Source: Notospermus geniculatus
Lineage: Eukaryota; Nemertea; Pilidiophora; Heteronemertea; Lineidae
Length of the DNA: 64,000 nt
Assembly (NCBI GenBank): GCA_002633025.1
Contig: NMRB01001026.1
Coordinates: forward strand, 56,478-120,477
Direction: 5' to 3'
This document shows positions 1 through 9,400 of this stretch, piece after piece. Numbering within the stretch: the first letter of the stretch is position 1; every line of letters starts with the position of its first letter. The position numbers and the translations under genes are program-made. The notes below the pieces were generated by a model. That model had not been told where the DNA came from, did no database searches, and saw only the letters and a list, made by a program, of their open reading frames with translations.

Positions 1-2
1 GT

Positions 3-309
3 TTTAAAGGTGCTCTAGTTCGAATTGTAAACATTACGGTTTGTTTATTTACATGGTTGATTATAATAGTTATTTTTCCTCGGACAGGTGGCAGCACCGT
101 GTATACAAAAACATTAATGTTATCTATTTTTATATCTATCTTGATAAATATTCTTGTAACTGAAATATATTTATGATTTTACGCTCAAAAACAAACAAAA
201 TGTTGTGAAAAGCGAGATTTAATTCGATTTTATCTGATTTGTTAGTACCAGAAGTTGACAATAGGTGGCACACTGTAATGTTTACAATTCGAACTAGAAC
301 ACCTTTAAG
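3..309. repeat. Terminal-inverted-repeat element (MITE-like)
   Basis: The first about 35 bases (AAAGGTGCTCTAGTTCGAAT onward) reappear as the reverse complement ending near 309, with one or two mismatches. A non-coding element of about 305 bp bounded by inverted repeats lies immediately upstream of the first Ig exon. The flanks read TTTAAAGG and CCTTTAAG, so a TTAA-type target is possible but unproven. Confidence 0.7.
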
Positions 310-393
310 AGTGGAACTCATTCTGCAGCGCCATCAGCACAAGAGCTATCAGTGTCATCATCACAACATCCATCTTACTGTCTTTTCCTTCAG

Positions 394-3300
394 TGAATGG
401 CCAGTTTACACTGACGGGGTTTCCTCATGCTGCGAAAGGGGCCACTCATAGACTCAGCTGTAAATACCCAGGAGCTACTGCCTACCAATGGACAAGTCCT
501 GACGGTCTAACTACCCCTGGAGCAGTGGTTACCTTTACAGCTGACTGTTCAAAACACGACGGTTTATGGAAATGTGAAGCAACTGTTGGTGGGATTAATA
601 AGACCATATCAGAAAATCTTCTCGTATACTGTAAGTGTCATTAATTGGTAAGAAATATAAGCTAAGGTTACACCTGCTGGAAATACCCGTGTTTTTCCAG
701 ACCCGTGTCAAACCCGTGTGAACGAAAATCCCGGCGATAGGTCACACTACTACATTGGGTGAGGTCAAATATTAGGTTTAAGACAAAACTGAGATAATCT
801 CAGTATTATCACTAGTTTAAAACCACCTCCAGGTCTTAATCTGACCACATAAAACTGGCCTGAAATTAAGACCATAATAAAACTTGAATAAAACTTAGGT
901 AAAACTTGGATAAAACCTAGATAAAACTCCAGTTTCGAGGAATCTGTTCTCATTAGGATTCCTGGAATCTGCTGTACACAGAGCATGTTCCATGTGTTTA
1001 CATTGCATGTGTAGCGTAAACTGTACACCAGTGACAGCCAGCCATAAGTTAGTCAGCATGAACACAACTGCCGAGGCAAAATGCTTCACATGGCCACACC
1101 AACTGCAAAAACAACTTGATGATGAAATCCTCCTGAAGAAAGATGGAGTGCGAAAAAGTTTGCACTCTTTTCATAGAGATTGCCATGTGGGGACGCCCAT
1201 TTCCACCAACTTGCTCAACTCTCCATTCATGGAATAGCCCCACAAGGTGATCTAACTGATCCTGGTTCAGTCTCAAGTGCCTTTCAACTGGTTCTCCACT
1301 GTAGGCCGGTCTTCATCGGAAGTTTTCAGCCATTCGAATGGCATGATCTTGAATCACAGTAGGGCAAACATGGCCGCTGGTTTAATCCTGAGATTTGACC
1401 TCTGTCAGGTTTTAAGCCCTAGGGATAAAACCTGGCCATGTGTATTTGGTAATGCATTTTGTAAAACCTGAGCACTTTCTTCAGATTAAAACTTCGCAAG
1501 TTTTATCTAAGTTTTAAAACTTAGGCGCGAAAACGACGTCACTTAATGGCTGCGCCATCTGTAGCCGTGCTAAAGAACTAATTAGACACGGGGATTTCGA
1601 AAAGCACGGCGAGATTACCGTGTTCCAGAAACTCGTGTTTTTCAGACACGGGTTTCTTGAAGCCCGGCAATTCACAGGTGTGACCGCAAAAAACACGGGG
1701 ATTTTATGTAGTGTAACCACGGCTTAATCTAAGGCAGTTGTCACATTGAAATAAACTACTCACTTTTCATTTTCACTCTCCTTATTTGCCATTCAAATCA
1801 AAATCAGAAAATGAACACCTGCATGAACAGTTATTAACTGAAAAATGGAGAACGCAGTGTTCATTTTTAAGTTATCGATGACTCATGCCATATTAGGGAG
1901 GTTTCGAAATCAAACGATAAACGTAAACTTTAACGACAACTTTATTTTTGTACCGAAAATGTAATGCAAAATCTGGTTAATGTGCAGTATGAAAAATAAC
2001 GTTGTCGTAAAGTTTTGGTTTATCGTTTGATTTCGAAACCTCCCCATTCACAAAGATCCAACGGCCTAATCACCGTAGTGAATCAACTTACTTTTCGAGG
2101 CTATTTTTGTTCCTAATTTCTGGACAAAATATAACCTCAAACCAGGATTCAATTCCATAGTGTAGGCTACTAATGTAAACTTTTCAAGATCTCAGTAGTA
2201 CGGTGGCCCATAGAGCTCATTGATGAAAAATATTTACATTTGCATTTTTTTTCAATTCGATAATTTTTTCTTGGGGGTTTGTAAAATTTTTAGAAGTTCC
2301 CACCGCGGTGAAAATTAATTTCCACCGCGGTGAAAATTAATTTTCGCGGTGAAAATTAATTTTCACCGCGGTGGAAATATTTCCACCGAGGTGGAAATAT
2401 TCTCACCGCGGTGGTAATATTTTCACCGCGGNGACAACGTTATTTTACTACACAACCAGATTTTATATTGCATTTCGGTACAAAAATAACGTTGTCGTTA
2501 ACGTTTACGTTTATCGTCTGATTTCTAAACCTCCCTTAGTACTACCGTACTGATCAAATTTAGAGAGTCAAATAATACATCTTAAATCAAACACCGCAAT
2601 GGATTGATTTCAGGTTCAGGCCGATACGTGACCACTGCTTCCAACACAAACCCTTCCATCGGAGATAAAACTAACCTATTCTGTGAACTGGTCGATCCAA
2701 AGGGTGGATTGGTACAGTGGGGCCAAGTTCTCTTAAATGAGACACATGAAAAAGGGATTGCATGGGTAGAAAGGAAATGCAACGTCCGTGTTGGAATGGA
2801 AAACATAAGATGGGCCACGGGAACAATTTGTCAAATATCAAAAACTAATCGATACTTCAACCTTGTCATCGACGAAGTGAGAGAATCAAATGCTGGATAC
2901 TGGAGATGTAGAGATTTCGAAGATAATGGTTGTTTTAGCAAAGCTGTGAGGATAGACATAGCAAGTAAGGATACAAAAAGTGAATAATCTTTTTAGCTCG
3001 CTGACCACGTCTACAGCAGTGGTTACACCTGTCTGGAAAAGCCCGGACTTTTCGAAGCCCGGGTCTGAAATAAGCCCGGGCTTTTTGAGCATGTATGCGG
3101 CATGTATGGGTTTTAAAAGCCCGGGCTTTATTAAAGCCCCAGTCACATATCCACTCCGAAGCCCGTACGGCGAGTAAAAACAGACATTTTGGCCAATTTC
3201 TACGGTGCCCAGTTTGATCCAATCTAATTTCCACTTGTCCATTATTACGGCGATTTCGGCATAATTCATCTTAATAGATCCCTGTTTCAGTCTCTAAAAT

Positions 3301-5226
3301 CCACTGCAAGCCGCTGGGTGGGAAAAATCGTACGGGGCCCGGTGGATTTGTGACCTAGGCTTTGAGCCTAGGTCACATATCCACTCCGGGGCCCGTACGG
3401 CGAGTAAAAACATACATTTTGGCCAATTTCTACGGTGCCTTTGACCCAGTCTAATTTCCACTTATCTATTGAGGCGATTTCGGCATAATTTATCTTAGAT
3501 CCGAGTTTCAGTCTCTAAAATCCACAGCAAGCCCCTGGGTGGGGAAAATCGTACGGGGCCCGGTGCATTTGTGACCTAGGCTTTAGACACGGCGATTCAT
3601 AGGTGTAAACGCAAAAGGCCCGTGCTCAGCCGGGCTGAGCCCGGACTTTTATGTGCTGTAAACAAGGTAATTATTTGTTCTTAGATTAGGAAATGACTGA
3701 TGTCATCAGCCTGATCAGTTACGCTCATCGTCGGTTATGCTTACAGCAGTTACCAGAAAGGGAAAACGCAACGCACAGCTTATATAATTAGGGAGATTTA
3801 GAAATCAAGCGATAAACGTTAAGGTTAATAACATGCAATATAAAGTCTCGTTAATGCCACGTATGAAAAATAACGTTGTCATAAGTTTAGGTTTATCGTT
3901 TGATTTCTAAACCTCCCTATTGTCAGATCATTATATAGGCTACTATCATGACCAGTGAAAAATGAGCTCCTATGCACTGCGGCCTACTACACTCTACTAG
4001 ACATGCTAGATGATACACATGATCGGGGATGCCATTATTTGATAACAGAAAATAAATAATAAAGACTCTAGGTCATTTACAGTTAATTCTGATAATTTCA
4101 GATGTCGCAGCAAACCCCAGCATGCCCGTTTGGCAGATCGTCGTCATTGTCGCGGCAGTTGTTGTCATCGTCGCTATAACCATTCTGGTAATTTATAGAA
4201 AGAAACGTAATACATGTACATGTATCTGTGACCATGTCAGAGATGGCACGGAGGTGAGCTACAGCTTTTTCCTTTTTACTGTGATGCGGCTCAAGTTTCT
4301 CGACCCTACTCCAACTGATTGCTCCAATATGATTTCCAAAATCATTTCCTAAATTGCTGACCATTACCAGGGCCGTAGCTAGCTTTTTTTCGCTAGGGGG
4401 GCATTTTAAGCAGATGTGCTCAACGGACGTGGGCTTTGCCTTTGAGCACCGGTGGGGCCGGTTTTGCGGTGGGTCTGGGGGTCCTCCCCCAGAAAAATTT
4501 TGAAAATTAGAAGCTCTGAGATGCGATTTGAAGTCAATTTCCTGTGCTCTGAGACACGAACAATAATGATCTTTTATCCCATTTGATTTTGCTGAAAAAA
4601 ATTTTTTTTGAACAATTGGGCTGGGGGGGGGGGCATTTGCCCCCTGTCCCTATGCTAGATACGGCCCTGATTACATGTAATTTTTTATCGAGAAAATGAT
4701 GTCATTGTATCTCATGACTCTAAGATCCTCGCGAAGAATTGACTGTAATTTATGCTGATGGATGGACGGCGGGCGGGCATATGAAATCAGTGTCCGCCCT
4801 TACCTCGTTCTCTCGCTACGACAGGAGTAGTCATCCTGAGAACATCAGGGGTTCTAGTGCTCGCTCCCTTCGTCACCGCACACCGTTTGTATGCGGTGAC
4901 GAAGGTAGCATGCAGTAAGAACCCCTGATGTTCTCAGGATGAGGAGTAGTAGGCCTACGTGTATTTTGCATCGATTTTGAATTTTCATGGCTGTATACAT
5001 GTAAGTCTAAAACAACCGAAAACCTCTATTCCAGGCCGAATACACAACGCCAGGGCCTAGCCCTCCTCCTATCGAGACAGACTATGATCAGATAGCACTG
5101 GAGAGCCGAGAAGATACCGCGGCCACCGGCATCAGCAACGAGGGTTTCGTGTATGCGCAGATTAAGAAAGAACCGAATCCTCATCATGGAGAGGAGACTT
5201 CCACTGATAACCTCTACGAAAACTAA
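394..5226 (+). CDS. Ig-superfamily type I receptor, member 1 (5' partial)
   Basis: Predicted cell-surface receptor with two Ig domains, one membrane span and a tyrosine-containing tail. Exons: 394-630 (Ig1, C..W..GLWKCEA), 2614-2964 (Ig2, FCEL..VQW..AGYWRC plus extra Cys), 4102-4253 (stalk, membrane span starting MPVWQIVV, then RKKR stop-transfer), 5035-5226 (tail, stop TAA). All junctions are GT-AG and phases join (1-1, 1-1, 1-0, 0), giving 310 residues after the missing 5' exon. The tail holds TDYDQI, FVYAQIK and a terminal LYEN: YxxI motifs resembling ITIMs and a YxN SH2-type site. No signal-peptide exon is visible at 1-393, so it probably lies outside the window. Compared with member 2 it lacks the Ig3, Ig4 and FN3 exons; the 2965-4101 intron holds only repeats. 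Ligand and function are unknown; an innate immune or recognition role is inference from architecture. Confidence 0.82.
663..1726. repeat. Nested inverted-repeat element in intron 1 of receptor 1
   Basis: The left end (TAAGGTTACACCTG.., CCCGTGTTTTTCCAGACCCGTG) is mirrored at the right end (CACGGGTTTCTTGAAGCCCG.., GTGTAACCACGGCTTA). The interior (about 780-1520) has its own imperfect inverted repeats (AAAACTTGGATAAAACC / GGTTTTAAGCC, TTAAAACTTAGG). No open frame in it looks like a protein. Confidence 0.55.
1896..2044. repeat. MITE family A, copy 1
   Basis: Inverted ends GGGAGGTTTCGAAATCAAAC / GTTTGATTTCGAAACCTCCC enclose about 149 bp that also contains AACGTTATTTTT / AAAAATAACGTT. The left flank is TTA. 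The same family recurs at 2453 (partial), 3791, 47913, 51903 and 59875. Confidence 0.85.
2292..2436. repeat. Tandem palindromic repeat, CCACCGCGGTGG units
   Basis: About seven head-to-tail units built around the palindrome CCACCGCGGTGG, separated by AAAATTAATTT or AAATATT spacers (period about 19-20 bp). One N falls at 2432. The array directly abuts the right half of a family A MITE. Confidence 0.85.
2453..2535. repeat. MITE family A, right half only
   Basis: Matches the right half of family A: GCATTTCGGTACAAAAATAA, then CGTTTATCGTCTGATTTCTA and AACCTCCC. The left terminal repeat is missing and the CCGCGG tandem array occupies its place. Confidence 0.7.
3013..3664. repeat. Inverted-repeat element with an internal direct duplication
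   Basis: The ends (GTGGTTACACCTGTCTGGAA.. GCCCGGACTTTT / AGCCCGGACTTTTATGTGCTG) are diverged relatives of the 663-1726 element. Inside, about 120 bp beginning CACATATCCACTCCG and including GCCCGTACGGCGAGTAAAAA is repeated directly near 3145 and 3376. Confidence 0.55.
3791..3917. repeat. MITE family A, copy 3
   Basis: GGGAGATTTAGAAATCAAGC at the left, GTTTGATTTCTAAACCTCCC at the right, 127 bp, flanked on both sides by TA. That fits a Tc1/mariner-type TA target duplication. Confidence 0.85.
4368..4675. repeat. Dispersed repeat family G (GGGGGTCCTCCCCCAG / CTCTGAGATGCGATTT)
   Basis: Contains GGGGGTCCTCCCCCAG, AGCTCTGAGATGCGATTT and a G-run followed by GGGCATTTGCCCCC. Related material, mostly in reverse orientation, sits in intron 4 of both COQ4 copies (about 24750-25030 and 28160-28450) and next to the large gap (about 44100-44269). 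Probably a degenerate transposable-element fragment; family not identified. Confidence 0.55.
4832..4941. repeat. Hairpin element family F, copy 1
   Basis: CATCCTGAGAACATCAGGGG at the left is the reverse complement of CCCCTGATGTTCTCAGGATG at the right. The whole 110 bp folds on itself around a CTTCGTCACCGCA / TGCGGTGACGAAG core. A relative is at 19748-19922. Confidence 0.85.
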
Positions 5227-5246
5227 CCAGAAGCTGGAGATATCCA

Positions 5247-5500
5247 TCTGGTGCTCACCAGTCTATCTGGCCTGACGGCCATCTAGCCTGGTTCGAATCC
5301 ATCACATTTCCCGTTTCTGAGGGGGTGAGAGCCTCAGCCAATCATCGGGGCGCGAAGGAAAACCGACGTGCCAATCAAAATCCATGTTACAAATGCGAGC
5401 GTGAAGAGAAACGAAAGTGTCCAACGGTGATTTGTTTCGCGAGTTCTGATTGGCTCGGAGGCGGGGTCAAGTAGGGGTCAGGTTCATTAATAATTTATGC
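5247..5500 (+). repeat. SINE-like repeat with a perfect pol III B box
   Basis: Begins GCTCACCAGTCTATCTGGCC and carries GGTTCGAATCC (5290-5300), an exact match to the pol III B-box consensus. The next about 200 bp recur inverted at 55255-55485, inside an intron of receptor 3 (shared words: GCCAATCA, GATTGGCACGTCG, CTGATTGGCTCGGAGGCG). A clear A box was not found, so the SINE label is tentative. Confidence 0.5.
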
Positions 5501-5781
5501 ATTAACGGAAAAGNAGAAGATGAATGGGAAAAGATGAATTGGGATAAATCAAAATAAACACTTTTGAAGGCGAAATGGGAAAAGGCGAATTGAGAGAAGG
5601 TGAAATGGGCATAAATTAAACCACATGTCACGGACGAGGAAATCTACCCTGGAGATTTCTGAATGCACATTGTACACACAAGTTCAACTTACTACTCATG
5701 ACTTCCTAATGATAGTATTGTAGTTTATTCTGATGTAATCATCACATTTGCTGCTATAATTACGTTTAGATACTGTGAGAA

Positions 5782-5787
5782 AATAAA
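5782..5787 (+). terminator. Poly(A) signal of Ig receptor 1
   Basis: AATAAA in GAGAAAATAAAGACATTTGA, about 555 bases after the stop codon. It is the most plausible cleavage signal for this gene; the SINE-like repeat would lie in the 3' UTR. Confidence 0.5.
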
Positions 5788-6037
5788 GACATTTGAAAAC
5801 TTGGCTTACTCGTCATGTTTTATCAAAAGCGCTGCTGGAGTACCGCCTCTATTTTGGCTGAAAGGACTCTTCAACCGAGCTAATATTACGGATTTCCACA
5901 GATTGAAACGGTATGTTAGTAATTGCAAATAAACCAACTTAGAAAGATGAGCTCCCTGTGCTTTGCTGATTCATTTTTTGGAATTGGATTGTTTCCAATT
6001 CATGCAGTGTGTCTCATACATGAACTTACTACTCCTG

Positions 6038-6145
6038 GCCCCGTATTCATAAATCTACTTAAGTCTAAGTGTGTCACTTATCCTTTGTTCAACACAAAAA
6101 ATAAGTATCACACTTTGACTTAAGTATGTTTATGAATATGGGTCC
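6038..6145. repeat. Hairpin element family C, copy 1
   Basis: GGCCCCGTATTCATAAATCT at the left is mirrored by TTTATGAATATGGGTCC at the right, with CTTAAGTCTAAGTGTG / CACTTTGACTTAAG inside. A self-folding element of about 108 bp. Confidence 0.85.
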
Positions 6146-6161
6146 TGGTGCATTTACTCCA

Positions 6162-6270
6162 GGACCCATATTCATAAAACTACTTAAGTCTAAGTGTGAC
6201 ACTTATCCTTTGTTCAACACAAAAGATGAGTATCATACTTTGACTTAAGTATGTTTATGAATATGGACCC
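6162..6270. repeat. Hairpin element family C, copy 2
   Basis: Starts GGACCCATATTCATAAAACT and ends TTTATGAATATGGACCC. Nearly the same sequence and length as the preceding copy, 16 bp away, so probably a local tandem insertion or duplication. Confidence 0.85.
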
Positions 6271-6471
6271 AGGGGTCTGCACGATATCACGTTCAATCTG
6301 TTACTCTGGTAACCAAAGACGTAGTAAGGCCATAGACTCGACCAACCCCGAAACGCACGTTACAAGAAGGGAATTCATCAGAATGTTGTTTTCCAATTGA
6401 TGGCACATAAAAATCAGTGACATCAGTTTCAAATATAACTCGAGAAAAATGCCACGTGTGTTTTTCAGGTT

Positions 6472-9400
6472 ATGGGTTTTCTTGTCCGTTTATGGTACGT
6501 CTTTGCCACCGTTGGGACATGGTCACAAATCTCAGAGGGTAGGTACCAGAACAGGGACTCGTACAAATGTACCGGGGGTAGTTTTTTCTTATCTAGGGAC
6601 GTTTGGTGGTTGCCAGATTGCCATTGTGAAAACCCATCATGCAAGACAGATACACCAAAGGAGCAGTCAGCCGCGCGTGTTGCCAAAACATGGCAGCAAA
6701 GTTCTAGCGGACCAATACACAGGAAAATCCACGTGATTGGTGCTCGATCAAGCTGAATGGGTCCGCTATTTGCATTGAATTGGACCGTGGTGACACCTAT
6801 TGGTCAACTCACTGATAGCTCCTTTTTTCCTGCGAGCCTTGAGTCAAAATCGTCTTGTTAGGAACGTTGTATTGAAAACTAGCCAGCGCAGCAAATGTTT
6901 TTGTGGAGCAACACTGCCGGACAGAACGGCTGGCTGCCCGAGACTAGCTACGTGTATCATGGAGGATCGTCTCATGGCGTAGTATAGGCCTAGCCCTCCC
7001 CGCTAGGATAGGAACTGAACAAAAGCGACCTGAGATCCTCCTTGTGCTTACGCCACAGTCACTTGTCGATATCACCCCTTCCCCCCTTATTGCCGCAGGA
7101 GGTATGCCTATGCCGAGATCCCATCGGTTTCGTCTGTTAACTTACTTCCCCGAGTATGGCGATGAGTCCGAACGCCAGGGTGTGCCCACCAGGATGGTAT
7201 GCCTATCCCTCGTCAAACAAGGCAACTTTTTCTGTAACACCACTATTACAACATACATACCTGTTCCTATTTTTTTCGCTAGTGAATGGCCAGTTTACAC
7301 TGACGGGGTTTCCGCACGCTGAGAAGGGAACCACTCATAAACTAACTTGTAAATACCCAGGAGCTACTGCCTACACGTGGACAAGTCCTCGGGGCGGTCG
7401 CACTTCAGAAGGTCCCGAGGTTACCTTCAATGTTGATAGTAACGTGGACGATGGTTTATGGAAATGTGAAGCAACTGTTGGTGGGGATAAAAAGATTATT
7501 CTAGAGAATCTCTTAGTCTACTGTAAGTATAAGATACTGTGTGTAGGTTACTCACCTATAAGATCCTATGCCGACAATACCACAGTTCCAATCCCGCCTC
7601 CACAGACCGACTTGAAACAGCAATAAAAGGGGATATTTCGCTTCGGCCCTTCAACCATGTTGCCGAATAAACCACTGTGGTGATTCGTACACTGACAGTA
7701 CGGCCGTATCGAGTATTTCACCCGCCTTCCCGGATTCGTCGATCCCTGTTATTCATTGCCAAATAGGTAACCCAGGTACTTACATAACGCTTCTGCCACA
7801 CCTTTATGGCCACGAATAACAATTGATTGGATGAGTCAAATTCATACCAGAAGAGTACAAAAACGGTCGTCCTGTCAGTGTACGAATCACCACAGTGGAA
7901 ACTGTTTCGTACAGCTGAATAAAAGGGGGATATGTTTTGGTTGTGCGACAATTTCAGCACGTTGCGTGATTGTGGGCAGTAGAGAGTTTCCGCAAATGCC
8001 CCGAAATGCCAAAGCGAACGCCTATCCTTTTGTTCGGTGTCTTCTTCGCCGCATCGAACAATTGGTTTGGCGTTCGCGTTGGCGTTTCGGGGAATTTGCA
8101 AAAACTCTCTATTTCCTGACGCCGACCCGCATGGTAGTGTCTCCGTCCTGGGCGGTATTAGATTCACAGTAATAAGGAGTTTTCGCAAAGCCCCCGAAAC
8201 GCCAAACCCATTGTTCGATGCCACGAAGAGAGCACCGAACAAAAGGATAGACGTTCGCGTTAGCGTTTCGGGGACTTTGCGAAAACTCTATATTGCCCGA
8301 CTTTTGGATCTTATAATTCAGTACATACAGTAATTGGGAAGAAGACAGTACAGTATAATCTGATGGAATATTACACTAGAATAATGACATGTTTGCTACT
8401 TTCACCATGATGACGATGATGATGATCATAACATATACATGTACTTGCAAAAATAGATAGATTTTTGATACTGGTACAGAATCGTCGAAGTATAAACCAA
8501 CGCAATATTAGGCCTATGTTGTACTTCAGGTTCAGGTCTATACGTGACCAGTGCTTCCGGCACAAACCCTTCCATCGGAGATAAACTCGAACTATTCTGT
8601 GAGCTGAAAAATCCAAAGGGTGGATTGGTTCAGTGGAACCATCGTCTCTTAAATGAGTCTGGTGACACAGGAGTGGCGAATGTAGAGGGAAAATGCCAAG
8701 TCTTCAAAGATGAGGACAACATTAGATGGGCAGAAAGAACAACGTGTACAGAATCCAAAACCAACAAACACTTCACTATCACCATTGATAAAGTAAGAGA
8801 ATCGAATGCTGGATACTGGAGATGTGCAGATTTTGGAGATCCTGGTTGCTTCAGTAAAGCTATGAGGATAAACATAGCAAGTAGGTTTTTTGTAACACTG
8901 CGCTTCACAAAGTGCAAAAAAAGATGAAGTAGAGGATAAGAAAATGAAGATGTCGAATGATGATAGAACATTATTATTTGCAGAATAATACTTTTTTAAA
9001 ATGCGACTAAATGCAGGAGCCGTATATCCCATTTTGTACCAAAATTCATACGCGACTATACTCATAAACAAAGAAAGGGCGACTATACTCATAAAAAAAG
9101 AAAGGGTTAAATGATGCAACAGAATGGTACAGCTGACGGCACAATTCCACAATTTTGATCCTATCATTTTGTTGAAAAGCAAGTTTCAATGCTGGCACCG
9201 ATATCATATTACTTTTATGGCTTCTTTGATTCAGGGCCTCCAAAACACCCACCAACCCTCACAGGTTTCAGCAACCCCATTATCGTCGGCACCAACCACG
9301 TCATGACTTGTGAGGCCTGGCAGCCGTTTGCACGGCCGATGATTTACACTTGGTATAAAGACGGACTAAAGATATCATCAGGGAATGCATCAACTTGGTC

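Larger units (their letters stand above)
5788..6471. other. Short intergenic spacer between Ig receptors 1 and 2
   Basis: No coding exon recognised. It is occupied mainly by two adjacent copies of a self-complementary element (6038-6145 and 6162-6270). The receptor 2 promoter should lie in the last 200 bases; no clear TATA box was seen. Confidence 0.6.

Noticed and set aside
5035-5226. Classical ITAM in the receptor 1 tail
   Set aside because: YDQI and YAQI are separated by 19 residues, longer than the 6-12 of a canonical ITAM. The single motifs are better described as ITIM-like.
7156-7282. In-frame ATG and hydrophobic stretch directly before receptor 2 Ig1
   Set aside because: The stretch (YLFLFF) is the polypyrimidine tract before the acceptor CGCTAG. 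A separate 67-bp signal exon at 6472 fits the gene structure of member 3 better.
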